In this document: piece after piece, positions 55,032 to 63,373 of the stretch
Numbering within the stretch: the stretch's first letter is position 1
How the letters are laid out: the number at the start of each line of letters is the position of its first letter
Source of the DNA: Alloalcanivorax mobilis
Lineage (GTDB): Bacteria > Pseudomonadota > Gammaproteobacteria > Pseudomonadales > Alcanivoracaceae
Length of the DNA stretch: 64,000 bases
Direction: 5' to 3'
Assembly: GCF_002864685.1 (NCBI RefSeq)
Contig: NZ_NMQZ01000012.1
Coordinates: 1 to 64,000 of the forward strand
The notes under the pieces: model-generated
Told to the model about the DNA's origin: nothing
Database searches by the model: none
Seen by the model: the letters and a program-made list of their open reading frames with translations, nothing else
Translations under genes and position numbers: made by a program

Positions 55032-57569
55032 ATGACGCCCTGGTTAGGACTGGATCGCCTCTTTTTTCTGCTTATTCGCGCTTTTATGCGGCTGTGCACC
55101 CGTATCCGGGCGCTGCCCGAGGACCCGGCGGAACTGCAACTGGACCCCAACAAACCGGTGGTCTATGTGGTGCGGGACCGCTCGGTGGCGGACGCGGCGG
55201 TGGCCGATCAGGCCGCCCGCCGGCTCGGGCTGAGTGCCCCGAAGGCGTCGCTGACCCTGGGTAAGCAGCATTTGTCGCGCAGCTACTTTCATCTTTACAA
55301 GCGCGCTCGCACGGTCAGCCGTGAGCGTCTGGCGGTGACACCGGCGCGGCTGCAACGGTTGGTCGCCGGGCTCAAGAACAACCCCGAGCTGGACGTGCAG
55401 TTGGTGCCGGTGTCGGTGTTCTGGGGCCGCCAGCCAGAAAAGGAAAATTCCCTGTGGCGGATCATTTTTTCCGACAACTGGGCACCGCCGGGTTTCATTA
55501 AGAAATTTTTTATCATCATCACCCAGGGTCGCGAACTCTACGTGCAGTTCAGCTCGCCCCTGTCGCTGCGCGCGCTGGTCGACCAGGGGCGCACCGACGA
55601 CCAGATCGTGCGCAAGACCTCGCGCATTCTGCGCGTGCATTTCCGCCGCCAGCAGGAAGCCGCCATCGGCCCGGATTTGTCCCACCGACGCACGCTCTCC
55701 AACGCCATCATGGAAGCGCCGCCGGTGCGCGAGGCGATTCGCGAGGCGGCCGCCACCCACAACGAAAGCGAAGCGAAAACCCTGGAGCGCGCGCGCGGCT
55801 ACGCCATGGAAATTTCGGCGGACTATTCACACACCGTGATTCGCGCCCTGGCGCTGTTTCTGAACTGGCTGTGGAACCGCCTGTACGACGGCATCCGTCT
55901 TTACAACCTGGACCACCTTACCCATCTGGCGCGCGACCATGAGATCATCTATGTGCCCTGCCATCGCAGTCACATCGATTACCTGCTGCTCAGCTACGTG
56001 GTCTACCGCAACGGTCTGGTGCCGCCGCACATCGCCGCCGGCATCAACCTCAACCTGCCGGTGGTGGGCACCATCCTGCGCCGTGGCGGCGCCTTCTTCA
56101 TGCGCCGCAGCTTCCGCGACAACCCGCTCTATTCGGCGGTGTTCTATGAGTATCTGCACAGCATCACCACGCGCGGTTTTTCGATTGAGTACTTCGTCGA
56201 GGGTGGCCGCAGCCGCAGTGGCCGCATGCTGCAGCCGCGTACCGGCATGCTGGCGATGACGGTACGCAGCTTCCTGCGTGACGCGCGCAAACCGATTGCC
56301 TTCGTGCCGGTCTATGTGGGTTACGAAAAAGTGATCGAGGCGGGCTCGTACATTGGCGAGTTGCACGGCGGTAAGAAAAAGAAAGAGTCGGTGTTTGGCT
56401 TGCTCAAATCCCTCAAGGTGCTGCGCAGCCATTTCGGCCAGGTGCATGTGAATTTCGGCGAGCCGATCCGGCTGGTGGACTTTCTCGACGATCACCGCGA
56501 GGGCTGGCGCAACGAGGAGCTGGCCCCCCACGACAGCCCGACCTGGTTCAAGCAGACCGTCAATGCCCTGGGCGAGGAAGTGGTGACCCGCATCAACGCC
56601 GCCGCGGTGGCCAACCCGGTCAATCTGATCAGCCTGGCGTTGCTGGCCACGCCCAAACACACCATGGATCTGCAGCAACTTCGCCAACAGTTGCAGCTCT
56701 ATATCAATCTGCTTGAGCAGGCGCCGTACAGTGACACCGCGCGCCTGGCGGAAACCGACCCGGACACCATTATCGAGTATGGCCTGGAGCATGAATTCCT
56801 GATTCGCGTGCCGCATTCGCTGGGCGACGTGGTCACCACCGATCCGAAAACCGCCCTGCAGATGGCCTACGTGCGCAACAACAGCCTGCACCTGTTCGTG
56901 CTGCCCGGGCTGATCTGCTCGCTGTTTCTCAACGCCCGCTCGATTCGTCTGCCCATGCTGCAAAGCATGGTCGCCCTGCTCTACCCGTTTTTCCGCAACG
57001 AATATCTTCTGCACTGGCGCCAGGACGACGACCTGCCCGACGCGGTGGAGCGCATTGTCTCGGTGCTGGAGAGCAACGGCCTGATCAGCCGCGAAGGCGA
57101 CTGCCTGCACGGCGCCGCCATTCACAGTTACGCCTCCGATCTGCTCGCCCACCTTGGCCAGACGGTGATGCCCTCCCTGGAGCGTTACTACCTGACCATC
57201 CGCCTGCTGGTGCAATACGGCAGCGGCCGGCTGACCACCGACCAGCTCGGCGAGCTGGCGCACCACACCGCGCAACGGCTCTCTCTGCTTTATGAATTCA
57301 ACTCACCGGAATTTTTCGACAAGGTGGTGTTGCGCAACTTTATCGGCCAACTGGTGGAAGCCGGCCTGGTGGATCTCGACCCGCAACAACAGCTCACCTT
57401 CGGCGACACCCTGCGCACCCTGGACGACGAAGCCCGCCGCATCCTCAGCCCCGACATCAGCCAGGCGATTCAGCGCATCACCCGCGTCCCGGAACTCGAC
57501 ACCGCCCTCGCCGCCACTGACCATCAACAAGCCGGCAACCCGGCCAAAGGCACCGAAGCGGGGAAGTAA
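55032..57569 (+). CDS. plsB: Glycerol-3-phosphate 1-O-acyltransferase PlsB
   Basis: 845 residues from ATG 55032 (E. coli 807). Acyltransferase motifs are visible: VPCHRSHIDYLLLSYVVYRN (HX4D), FFMRRSFRDNPLYS, and YFVEGGRSRSGRMLQPRTGM, then FVPVYVGYEKVIE. Makes lysophosphatidate at the inner membrane, the entry to phospholipid synthesis upstream of CdsA. No clear ribosome binding site. Its TAA runs straight into heptad units CAAGCTG. Confidence 0.95.
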   Translation: MTPWLGLDRLFFLLIRAFMRLCTRIRALPEDPAELQLDPNKPVVYVVRDRSVADAAVADQAARRLGLSAPKASLTLGKQHLSRSYFHLYKRARTVSRERLAVTPARLQRLVAGLKNNPELDVQLVPVSVFWGRQPEKENSLWRIIFSDNWAPPGFIKKFFIIITQGRELYVQFSSPLSLRALVDQGRTDDQIVRKTSRILRVHFRRQQEAAIGPDLSHRRTLSNAIMEAPPVREAIREAAATHNESEAKTLERARGYAMEISADYSHTVIRALALFLNWLWNRLYDGIRLYNLDHLTHLARDHEIIYVPCHRSHIDYLLLSYVVYRNGLVPPHIAAGINLNLPVVGTILRRGGAFFMRRSFRDNPLYSAVFYEYLHSITTRGFSIEYFVEGGRSRSGRMLQPRTGMLAMTVRSFLRDARKPIAFVPVYVGYEKVIEAGSYIGELHGGKKKKESVFGLLKSLKVLRSHFGQVHVNFGEPIRLVDFLDDHREGWRNEELAPHDSPTWFKQTVNALGEEVVTRINAAAVANPVNLISLALLATPKHTMDLQQLRQQLQLYINLLEQAPYSDTARLAETDPDTIIEYGLEHEFLIRVPHSLGDVVTTDPKTALQMAYVRNNSLHLFVLPGLICSLFLNARSIRLPMLQSMVALLYPFFRNEYLLHWRQDDDLPDAVERIVSVLESNGLISREGDCLHGAAIHSYASDLLAHLGQTVMPSLERYYLTIRLLVQYGSGRLTTDQLGELAHHTAQRLSLLYEFNSPEFFDKVVLRNFIGQLVEAGLVDLDPQQQLTFGDTLRTLDDEARRILSPDISQAIQRITRVPELDTALAATDHQQAGNPAKGTEAGK

Positions 57570-57654
57570 CAAGCTGCAAGCTGCAAGCTGCAAGCCAGCG
57601 CATTGTGGCGGAGGGGCCGTGCCGGTCAAGAGCCCGTTAAAAGTTAAAAGTTAA
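57570..57654. repeat. Heptad element K, left part (split by the insertion sequence)
   Basis: CAAGCTG three times then CAAGCCA (57570-57597) directly after the plsB stop, then a segment matching 2053-2099 of element A, then GTTAAAA-type units that end at the insertion boundary. Joining 57654 to 61035 restores a sequence very like element A at 2041-2315. Confidence 0.9.
57647..57654. repeat. 8-bp target site duplication, left copy
   Basis: AAAGTTAA immediately outside the left inverted repeat; the identical octamer is at 61027-61034. ISL3-family elements typically make 8-bp duplications. Confidence 0.93.
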
Positions 57655-57741
57655 GGGTAAGCGGATTAAATGGTTGATCTTACCTTTGCATGAGAGTGAG
57701 ACAGACCGGCATCTCATCGGATTATCTGGTTGATGCTTCAC

Positions 57742-58149
57742 CTACTGCTGGTGCATGTTTCCTTCGCTAATTCCAGCAAGAACCCCACACGCCTCAACTT
57801 CCCGGTCATCGTTGCAACTCGCTCTCAGTGAAACGAGTTGTTTCTCAAGCGCTTGCAGAGCGGTTATCTGCGACCGCACATGAGAGATGTGATCATCGAG
57901 CAAGGCGTTGACGGCGGTACAAGGCTGATGAGGGTCGTCCTGATAGCTCTGTAGTTCGTGAATCTCAGCCAGTGACAGGCCCAGGATTCTGCAGCGACGG
58001 ATGAAGGCCAGCCCCTCACCATGCTTCTCGGTATAGACACGGTAACCGTTGTCCTGCCGATCAGGCGGCGGCAACAAGCCCTGCTGTTCATAGAAGCGGA
58101 TCGTCTGTGTTTCGACCCCTACCAACTGCGCCAACTGACCAATGCGCAT
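57742..58149 (-). CDS. MerR-family metal-responsive regulator (PbrR/CadR-like)
   Basis: 135 residues from ATG 58149 (MRIGQLAQLVGVETQTIRFY). N-terminal winged helix (EQQGLLPPPDRQDNGYRVY), dimerisation helix, and metal-binding cysteines in RRCRILGLS, HQPCTAVN and the C-terminal SCNDDREVEACGV. Residue pattern suggests Pb, Cd or Zn response. Divergent from the CDF gene, with a MerR-type promoter between them. Confidence 0.88.
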   Translation of the reverse strand: MRIGQLAQLVGVETQTIRFYEQQGLLPPPDRQDNGYRVYTEKHGEGLAFIRRCRILGLSLAEIHELQSYQDDPHQPCTAVNALLDDHISHVRSQITALQALEKQLVSLRASCNDDREVEACGVLAGISEGNMHQQ

Positions 58150-58180
58150 CAGCCTCCTCCCCAACGGATTCTTTACTCTA

Positions 58181-58211
58181 TTGACCTTATAGTAGCTTTA
58201 TAGTTTTAAAT
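58181..58211 (+). promoter_or_regulatory. MerR-type promoter/operator for the transporter-lspA genes
   Basis: TTGACC (58181-58186) and TTAAAT (58206-58211) are 19 bp apart, the over-long spacing typical of MerR-activated promoters. The spacer holds an imperfect dyad, TTATAGTAGCTTTATAG. It lies between the divergent merR-type and CDF genes. Confidence 0.7.
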
Positions 58212-58244
58212 GGTACCACAACATTGTTCAAGTGGAGTCGTATC

Positions 58245-59141
58245 ATGAGCAAATCCTGTGGTGGCGCCTGTGGCGGTGATGCAACGTCCGCAGCGGATAC
58301 CGATATACAGGCCTCCTCCGAGGCGCCAGGGAGATGGGTCAGTGTTTATGCCGTGCCGAAGATGGACTGTCCATCAGAAGAACGAATGATTCGCCTAGCC
58401 CTGAACGGCTTTGAGGAGATTCGGGCGCTGTCCTTCGACTTGTCGAACCGCCGGCTGAAGGTCGTGCATGACGGCGAGGTCGAGCCCGTCACCTCGAAAC
58501 TGAAGACCTTGGGGCTAGGCGCCTCGCTTCAGGAAACCGTCGCTGCAAATCCGGAGACCATCAAGGCCGCCGAGTTTTCGGCAGCTTCTGCTAAGCAAGA
58601 ATCCGGGACCCTGCGCTGGTTGCTCGGCATCAATGCACTTCTGTTCGTGGTGGAAATGACTGCCGGTCTGATCGCCCAGTCCACCGGCCTGATTGGAGAA
58701 TCCCTGGACAATTTTGCCGATGCGGCGGTGTACGGGCTTGCCCTTTATGCGGTTGGACATAGCGTGAAAATGCAGGTACGTGCCGCGCATCTTGCTGGTG
58801 TACTGCAACTGATCTTGGCTGTGGGCGTGCTCGTAGAGGTGGTGAGACGCTTTGTATTCGGTAGTGAGCCTGAATCGCTGGTGATGATGGCTATCGCATT
58901 CGTCGCATTGATTGCCAATACCAGTTGTCTGCTGCTCATATCCAAACATCGGGAAGGCGGGGCGCACATGAAGGCAAGCTGGATATTCTCGGCCAACGAC
59001 GTGGTGATCAACCTGGGGGTCATCACCGCCGGCGCCCTGGTCGCGTGGACCGGTTCCAATTATCCGGATCTGATTATCGGCACCATCGCGGGGGGCATTG
59101 TACTTAACGGTGCCAGACGCATTTTGGCGTTGAAGGGTTAA
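58245..59141 (+). CDS. CDF-family heavy-metal transporter with N-terminal HMA-like domain
   Basis: 298 residues from ATG 58245, with GTGGAG upstream. Cys-rich start (KSCGGACGGDA), an HMA-like region VYAVPKMDCPSEERMIRLAL keeping one cysteine where the classical motif has two, then a CDF membrane domain with SLDNFADAAVYGLALYAVG and SANDVVINLGVITAGAL. Probable exporter of the metal sensed by the adjacent regulator. Cargo of the insertion element; 3 nt before lspA. Confidence 0.87.
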   Translation: MSKSCGGACGGDATSAADTDIQASSEAPGRWVSVYAVPKMDCPSEERMIRLALNGFEEIRALSFDLSNRRLKVVHDGEVEPVTSKLKTLGLGASLQETVAANPETIKAAEFSAASAKQESGTLRWLLGINALLFVVEMTAGLIAQSTGLIGESLDNFADAAVYGLALYAVGHSVKMQVRAAHLAGVLQLILAVGVLVEVVRRFVFGSEPESLVMMAIAFVALIANTSCLLLISKHREGGAHMKASWIFSANDVVINLGVITAGALVAWTGSNYPDLIIGTIAGGIVLNGARRILALKG

Positions 59142-59144
59142 ATA

Positions 59145-59657
59145 ATGCTCATTATTGGCAAAAAGCTCTCGCCGTATGCCCTATTGTCCATATCGGGCCT
59201 GCTGGCAGCGTCTGATCAGGCTGTAAAGTGGCTGGTGCAGCAATCAATGGCCTATGGCGAGTATGTTTCGGTGACCCCGTTCTTTAACTGGGTGCACCTA
59301 TGGAACACCGGTGCCGCATTCAGTCTTTTTGCGAATGGTGGAGGCTGGCAGCGCTACTTTTTTATCGGAATCGCGGTAGTGGTCTCGATTTTTCTGATCA
59401 AGCTGATCCTTGAAAATCGTCATAAAGGAGAAGCCATCGCTTACAGTCTTATCCTCGGTGGCGCCATGGGCAACCTGATTGACCGGGTCTTTCGCGGCTA
59501 TGTTGTGGATTCCTTTGATTTCTATTGGCGAGACTGGCATTGGCCGGCCTTCAACCTGGCTGATATTGCAATTGTCCTCGGTGCCTTACTTTTCGTTTCC
59601 AGCAGCTTGTTGGGTAAAAAAGCAAACACCAATGCCGAGCCGGATGGATCTGACTGA
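59145..59657 (+). CDS. lspA: Lipoprotein signal peptidase (signal peptidase II), element-borne
   Basis: 170 residues, four membrane spans. Catalytic aspartates lie in GGAMGNLIDRVFRGYVVDSF and FNLADIAIVLGALL; WNTGAAFSLF is conserved. Cleaves prolipoprotein signal peptides and is the target of globomycin. The host should carry its own lspA elsewhere, so this copy is likely redundant. It follows the CDF gene by 3 nt and precedes the transposase by 21 nt. Confidence 0.94.
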   Translation: MLIIGKKLSPYALLSISGLLAASDQAVKWLVQQSMAYGEYVSVTPFFNWVHLWNTGAAFSLFANGGGWQRYFFIGIAVVVSIFLIKLILENRHKGEAIAYSLILGGAMGNLIDRVFRGYVVDSFDFYWRDWHWPAFNLADIAIVLGALLFVSSSLLGKKANTNAEPDGSD

Positions 59658-59678
59658 CACCTACGCCTATACAACACC

Positions 59679-60968
59679 ATGACCGAACTTCCCGACAACA
59701 TCCTTCACCTGCCGCAATACCAAGTACTGGGCTGCAAATCAACCGACGACGAAATGCACTTCCAGGTGGACGTGCCCGATCCCATCGCCTGCGAGGAATG
59801 CGGCGTGCAGGGTGAGTTCGTACGGTTCGGCAAGCGTGACGTTCCCTATCGTGATCTGCCCATCCACGGCAAGCGGGTCACTCTCTGGGTGGTCCGCCGC
59901 CGATACACCTGCCGGGCCTGCAAGACAACATTCAGGCCCCAGCTACCGGAGATGGTGGACGGATTCCGTATGACACTGCGGCTGCATGAGTACGTGGAGA
60001 AGGAATCCTTCAACCACCCCTACACCTTTGTGGCGGCACAGACCGGCCTGGACGAGAAGACGGTGCGCGACATCTTCAACGCCCGCGCCGAGTTCCTGGG
60101 GCGCTGGCACCGCTTCGAGACGCCCCGCATCCTGGGCATTGACGAGCTATACCTGAACAAGCGCTACCGCTGCATTCTGACCAACATTGAGGAGCGAACC
60201 CTGCTCGACCTGCTGGCCACCCGCCGCCAGGACGTGGTGACCAACTACCTGATGAAGCTGAAAGACCGGCAGAAGGTCGAGATCGTCAGCATGGACATGT
60301 GGAACCCCTACCGGGCAGCGGTCAAGGCTGTGCTGCCCCAGGCCCGTATCGTGGTCGATAAGTTCCATGTGGTGCGCATGGCCAACGATGCCCTAGAGAG
60401 AGTGCGCAAGGGCCTCAGAAAGGAGCTGAAACCGTCCCAGAGCCGGACTCTCAAGGGAGACCGGAAAATCCTGCTGAAACGCGCTCACGAAGTCTCAGAC
60501 CGGGAGCGCCTCATCATGGAGACCTGGACAGGCGCGTTCCCGCAACTGCTGGCCGCCTACGAGCACAAGGAGCGCTTCTACGGCATCTGGGACGCCACCA
60601 CACGGCTCCAGGCAGAAGCCGCCCTGGACGAGTGGATAGCCACCATCCCGAAGGGCCAAAAGGAAGTCTGGAGCGATCTGGTCAGGGCAGTGGGAAACTG
60701 GCGCGAAGAGACCATGACCTACTTCGAGACGGACATGCCCGTCACCAACGCTTACACGGAGTCCATCAACCGACTGGCCAAGGACAAGAACCGTGAAGGG
60801 CGCGGTTACTCCTTCGAGGTGATGCGGGCACGAATGCTCTACACCACGAAGCACAAGAAGAAGGCACCGACTGCGAAGGTCTCTCCTTTCTACAAGAAAA
60901 CCATCGGTTACGGACTGCCGGACTTCGCAGAGGAACTCAACTACGGAGTCGATCTATCAACCATCTGA
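59679..60968 (+). CDS. tnpA: ISL3-family transposase
   Basis: 429 residues. N-terminal zinc ribbon (CEECGVQGEF and YTCRACKTTF), helix-turn-helix region VAAQTGLDEKTVRDIFNARA, and a DDE catalytic domain with ILGIDELYLNKRYRCILTNI, DKFHVVRMANDALERVR and TNAYTESINRLAKDKNREGR. Full length and uninterrupted. Its stop lies about 58 bp from the right end of the element. Confidence 0.96.
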   Translation: MTELPDNILHLPQYQVLGCKSTDDEMHFQVDVPDPIACEECGVQGEFVRFGKRDVPYRDLPIHGKRVTLWVVRRRYTCRACKTTFRPQLPEMVDGFRMTLRLHEYVEKESFNHPYTFVAAQTGLDEKTVRDIFNARAEFLGRWHRFETPRILGIDELYLNKRYRCILTNIEERTLLDLLATRRQDVVTNYLMKLKDRQKVEIVSMDMWNPYRAAVKAVLPQARIVVDKFHVVRMANDALERVRKGLRKELKPSQSRTLKGDRKILLKRAHEVSDRERLIMETWTGAFPQLLAAYEHKERFYGIWDATTRLQAEAALDEWIATIPKGQKEVWSDLVRAVGNWREETMTYFETDMPVTNAYTESINRLAKDKNREGRGYSFEVMRARMLYTTKHKKKAPTAKVSPFYKKTIGYGLPDFAEELNYGVDLSTI

Positions 60969-61026
60969 GGGTGGTATCAGATTGATGGGGTGAAGGTGCC
61001 CCATCAACCATTAAATCCGTATACCC

Positions 61027-61034
61027 AAAGTTAA
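61027..61034. repeat. 8-bp target site duplication, right copy
   Basis: AAAGTTAA directly after the right inverted repeat, identical to 57647-57654. Confidence 0.93.
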
Positions 61035-61236
61035 AAGGTCGTAGCCGAAACGCCTTCCCACGGCCTACGGCCGTGGAAGATCAGCGCGGGTTTGAACTCC
61101 CTGAAGCGCGGGCACGGCCCTGCCGTCTTGTGGGCCCCGCCCGCGTTTTAACTTTTCACTTTTAACTTTCAACCAGCGCCTTGCCCACGGCACGGCGCTT
61201 CTTCCAGCACAGTCAGCTTGAAGCTTGCAGCTTCTA
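61027..61236. repeat. Heptad element K, right part
   Basis: Continues the repeat split at 57654. It matches 2113-2310 of element A closely, including GGCCTACGGCCGTGGAAGAT and the TTTTAAC/TTTTCAC/TTTTAAC/TTTCAAC arm near 61146-61173. It ends with CAGCTTG, AAGCTTG, CAGCTTC (61214-61234), whose last base is in the rsmJ TAG. Confidence 0.9.
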
Positions 61237-61971
61237 GCCCCCCGGCAAATACACATCAAACCGCACCGTCTTGCCATCCAATGAATGGTGCGGGGCGGTG
61301 CCGCCGAGCGGGGGCGCGCGGCGGGGGCGTTTGACGATCACCTTGTCGCAGGGTTGGCGGCGGGCCAGCGCAAGCAGCGCCCGTTCTTCGTCCAGGTCCG
61401 GGTAGCGGCACAGCGTCTGCAGCCATTGCAGATCTTTTTTCACCGCCGCGCTTTTATCCCGGGCCGGGAACATCGGGTCCAGATAGAGCGCGTGCCAGGG
61501 GCCGGCGGGCAGTGGGTCGCTGAGCGCCTCGCCCACCGGCATCAGCGTCAGCCGCTGCGCCAATGGCGTGTCGGCGGCGCGGGCCAGGCCGTCGGCCAGC
61601 AAGGCGTGCAGCACCGGCTGGCGTTCGATCAGGGTCACGGCAAAGCCGGCGGCCGCCATCAGCGCCGCGTCGCGGCCCAGCCCGGCGGTCAGGTCCAATA
61701 CTCGGGGTGACGTGTGTTTGGGCTTGCCGAGGGCTTTGATCAGCCGCTCGTGCCGCACCCGATCCGCCGCCAGGCGATAACCCTGCCGGCCGCCAGTAAA
61801 GTCCACGCACAGCGGCGCCGCCTTGTCGCCGGGTGCCCAGATCGATAACCCCCGCTCCACCACGCCCAGCACCAGCGCCAAGCCCCGTTCGCCGGCGCCG
61901 GCCTCGTCCGCCACCGGGATGCCAACCGCTAGCGGCGGTGCCCCCGGTAACAGGCCGATCAGATCAGCCAC
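61234..61971 (-). CDS. rsmJ: 16S rRNA (guanine(1516)-N(2))-methyltransferase
   Basis: 245 residues. VLDLTAGLGRDAALMAAAGF (SAM site), LIERQPVLHALLADGL and YLDPMFPARDKSAAVKKDL are RsmJ hallmarks. Methylates G1516 of 16S rRNA. Its TAG stop touches heptad repeat K; its start overlaps the uppP 3' end by 13 nt. Confidence 0.93.
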   Translation of the reverse strand: MADLIGLLPGAPPLAVGIPVADEAGAGERGLALVLGVVERGLSIWAPGDKAAPLCVDFTGGRQGYRLAADRVRHERLIKALGKPKHTSPRVLDLTAGLGRDAALMAAAGFAVTLIERQPVLHALLADGLARAADTPLAQRLTLMPVGEALSDPLPAGPWHALYLDPMFPARDKSAAVKKDLQWLQTLCRYPDLDEERALLALARRQPCDKVIVKRPRRAPPLGGTAPHHSLDGKTVRFDVYLPGG

Positions 61972-62756
61972 AGAAACAGCGCGCCGCCCAGTATCAGGCG
62001 ATAAACCATGAACGGGAACATGCCGAGCCGCTCAAGCAGCTTGAGAAAAAACACAATGGTCACATAAGCGGTGGCGGCGCTGACCACCACGCCCAGGGCC
62101 ATGTAGCCCCAATGCACCGGGGTGCTGCTTTCAACCAGATCCACGATCTTCAACAGGCCGGCGCCGAGAATCACCGGCACCGACAGCAGAAACGAGAAGT
62201 GCGCCGCCTGCTCGCGGCGAAAGCCCAGGGCCAGCGCGGCGGTCATGGTGATGCCGCTGCGCGAGGTCCCGGGAATCAACGCCACCGCCTGGGCCAGACC
62301 GATCAGCAGCGCGCTGCGCACGCCCATGCTGTCCATACCACGGGTGCGCTTGCCGGCGCGGTCCGCCAGCCACAGCAACACGCCGAACACCACCGTGGTG
62401 GTGGCGATCACCCAGGCGGACCGCAGTTGATGCTCGATCAGGTCCTTGGCCAGAAAGCCGCCCAGCACCGCCGGCAGGGTCGCCAGCACCACCAGCAAAC
62501 CCAGCTTCAGATCCGGGTTCATACGCCGCTCCACCAGGCCGCGCCCGGCGCCGGTGGTCATTGCCCATAAATCGCGACGGTAATACACCACCACCGCCAG
62601 CAAGGTGCCCAGATGCACCGCCACGTCGAACGCCAGGCCCTGGTCGGGCCAGCCAAGAATTTGCGAGGGAAGAATCAGGTGCGCGGAGCTGGAGATCGGC
62701 AGGAATTCGGTAAAACCCTGAACCAGAGCCAGGATAAAAGCCTGCATGGCATCCAT
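61959..62756 (-). CDS. uppP: Undecaprenyl-diphosphatase UppP (BacA)
   Basis: 265 residues, about eight spans. ALVQGFTEFLPISSSAHLIL and LIPGTSRSGITMTAALALGF are the two catalytic motifs. Recycles undecaprenyl diphosphate at the outer face of the inner membrane. Overlaps rsmJ downstream. Confidence 0.96.
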   Translation of the reverse strand: MDAMQAFILALVQGFTEFLPISSSAHLILPSQILGWPDQGLAFDVAVHLGTLLAVVVYYRRDLWAMTTGAGRGLVERRMNPDLKLGLLVVLATLPAVLGGFLAKDLIEHQLRSAWVIATTTVVFGVLLWLADRAGKRTRGMDSMGVRSALLIGLAQAVALIPGTSRSGITMTAALALGFRREQAAHFSFLLSVPVILGAGLLKIVDLVESSTPVHWGYMALGVVVSAATAYVTIVFFLKLLERLGMFPFMVYRLILGGALFLWLI

Positions 62757-62828
62757 TGAAGTGTCCTTATCGGGGCCGGGTATGGCGCGGGTGCGGGCGC
62801 GCGCTCATCGGTGAACGCGGCCCATCAA

Positions 62829-63269
62829 TCATTGTTCCGTTGCAGTGACCTGATAACCGGCGAGAAATTCCGCGGGCATGCGTTTGGGCTTGCCGGAATC
62901 CAACGCCACGCACACCCACTTGGTGCGCCCGCGCAACAAAGTGACGCCATCGGATTCACGAATAATCTGATAACGCCGGGTCAGGGTGAGGCGCTGATCG
63001 TTCTCCACGATCCAGGTGCCGATCAGCAGTTTCTCGCCTTCAAACGCCGGCGCCAGATAATCCACTTCGGTGTGGCGCGCCACCATGCCACGGTTAAGGC
63101 GTTGATACACATCCCAGCCCAGCCCCAGCACCTGGGTGTGCTGCCAGGCGATTTTTTCCATGAAACGCAGGTACTCGGTATTGTTGACGTGGCCCATCAC
63201 GTCGATCGACTCCGCCGCCACCACCACTTCAAGCTGGTGCACGCCGGGCAGGTCCCACTCGATCATCAA
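62829..63269 (-). CDS. Hot-dog fold acyl-CoA thioesterase
   Basis: 146 residues of the 4HBT family: ESIDVMGHVNNTEYLRFMEK (catalytic region with Asp), then GMVARHTEVDYLAPAFEGE and RRYQIIRESDGVTLLRGRTKW. Resembles YbgC/FadM-type thioesterases; substrate unknown. The start may be either of two adjacent ATGs. It follows tsaB with heptad hairpin L between. Confidence 0.86.
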   Translation of the reverse strand: MMIEWDLPGVHQLEVVVAAESIDVMGHVNNTEYLRFMEKIAWQHTQVLGLGWDVYQRLNRGMVARHTEVDYLAPAFEGEKLLIGTWIVENDQRLTLTRRYQIIRESDGVTLLRGRTKWVCVALDSGKPKRMPAEFLAGYQVTATEQ

Positions 63270-63284
63270 GACTCTCCTTCAAGA

Positions 63285-63365
63285 GGAACAGGTTGCAGGG
63301 AACAACAAACCACGCATCCGAAAAACCCGGCGTGTCACGGCGCCCTGTTCCTTGCAACCTGTTCC
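63285..63365. repeat. Heptad inverted-repeat hairpin L (GGAACAG type)
   Basis: Left arm GGAACAG, GTTGCAG, GGAACAA (63285-63305); right arm CTGTTCC, TTGCAAC, CTGTTCC (63345-63365), in 7-bp register. It fills the spacer between the tsaB stop and the thioesterase start. Confidence 0.9.
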
Positions 63366-63373
63366 GTGGTTGT

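Larger units (their letters stand above)
57655..61026. mobile_element. Complete ISL3-family insertion element, ISPpu12-like, with cargo genes
   Basis: 3372 bp. Left end GGGTAAGCGGATTAAATGGT matches the reverse complement of the right end (GGGTATACGGATTTAATGGT) at 18 of 20 positions, continuing through TTGAT. Perfect 8-bp target duplications flank it. Content is merR-type regulator, CDF transporter, lspA and an ISL3 transposase, the arrangement I recall for ISPpu12 of Pseudomonas; the recalled length is also about this. Base composition is visibly lower in GC than the host genes. All four frames look intact, so it may be active. Confidence 0.95.

Noticed and set aside
57655-61026. Larger genomic island or integrative element
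   Set aside because: The exact inverted repeats and 8-bp duplications limit the foreign DNA to 3372 bp, and flanks are native core genes.
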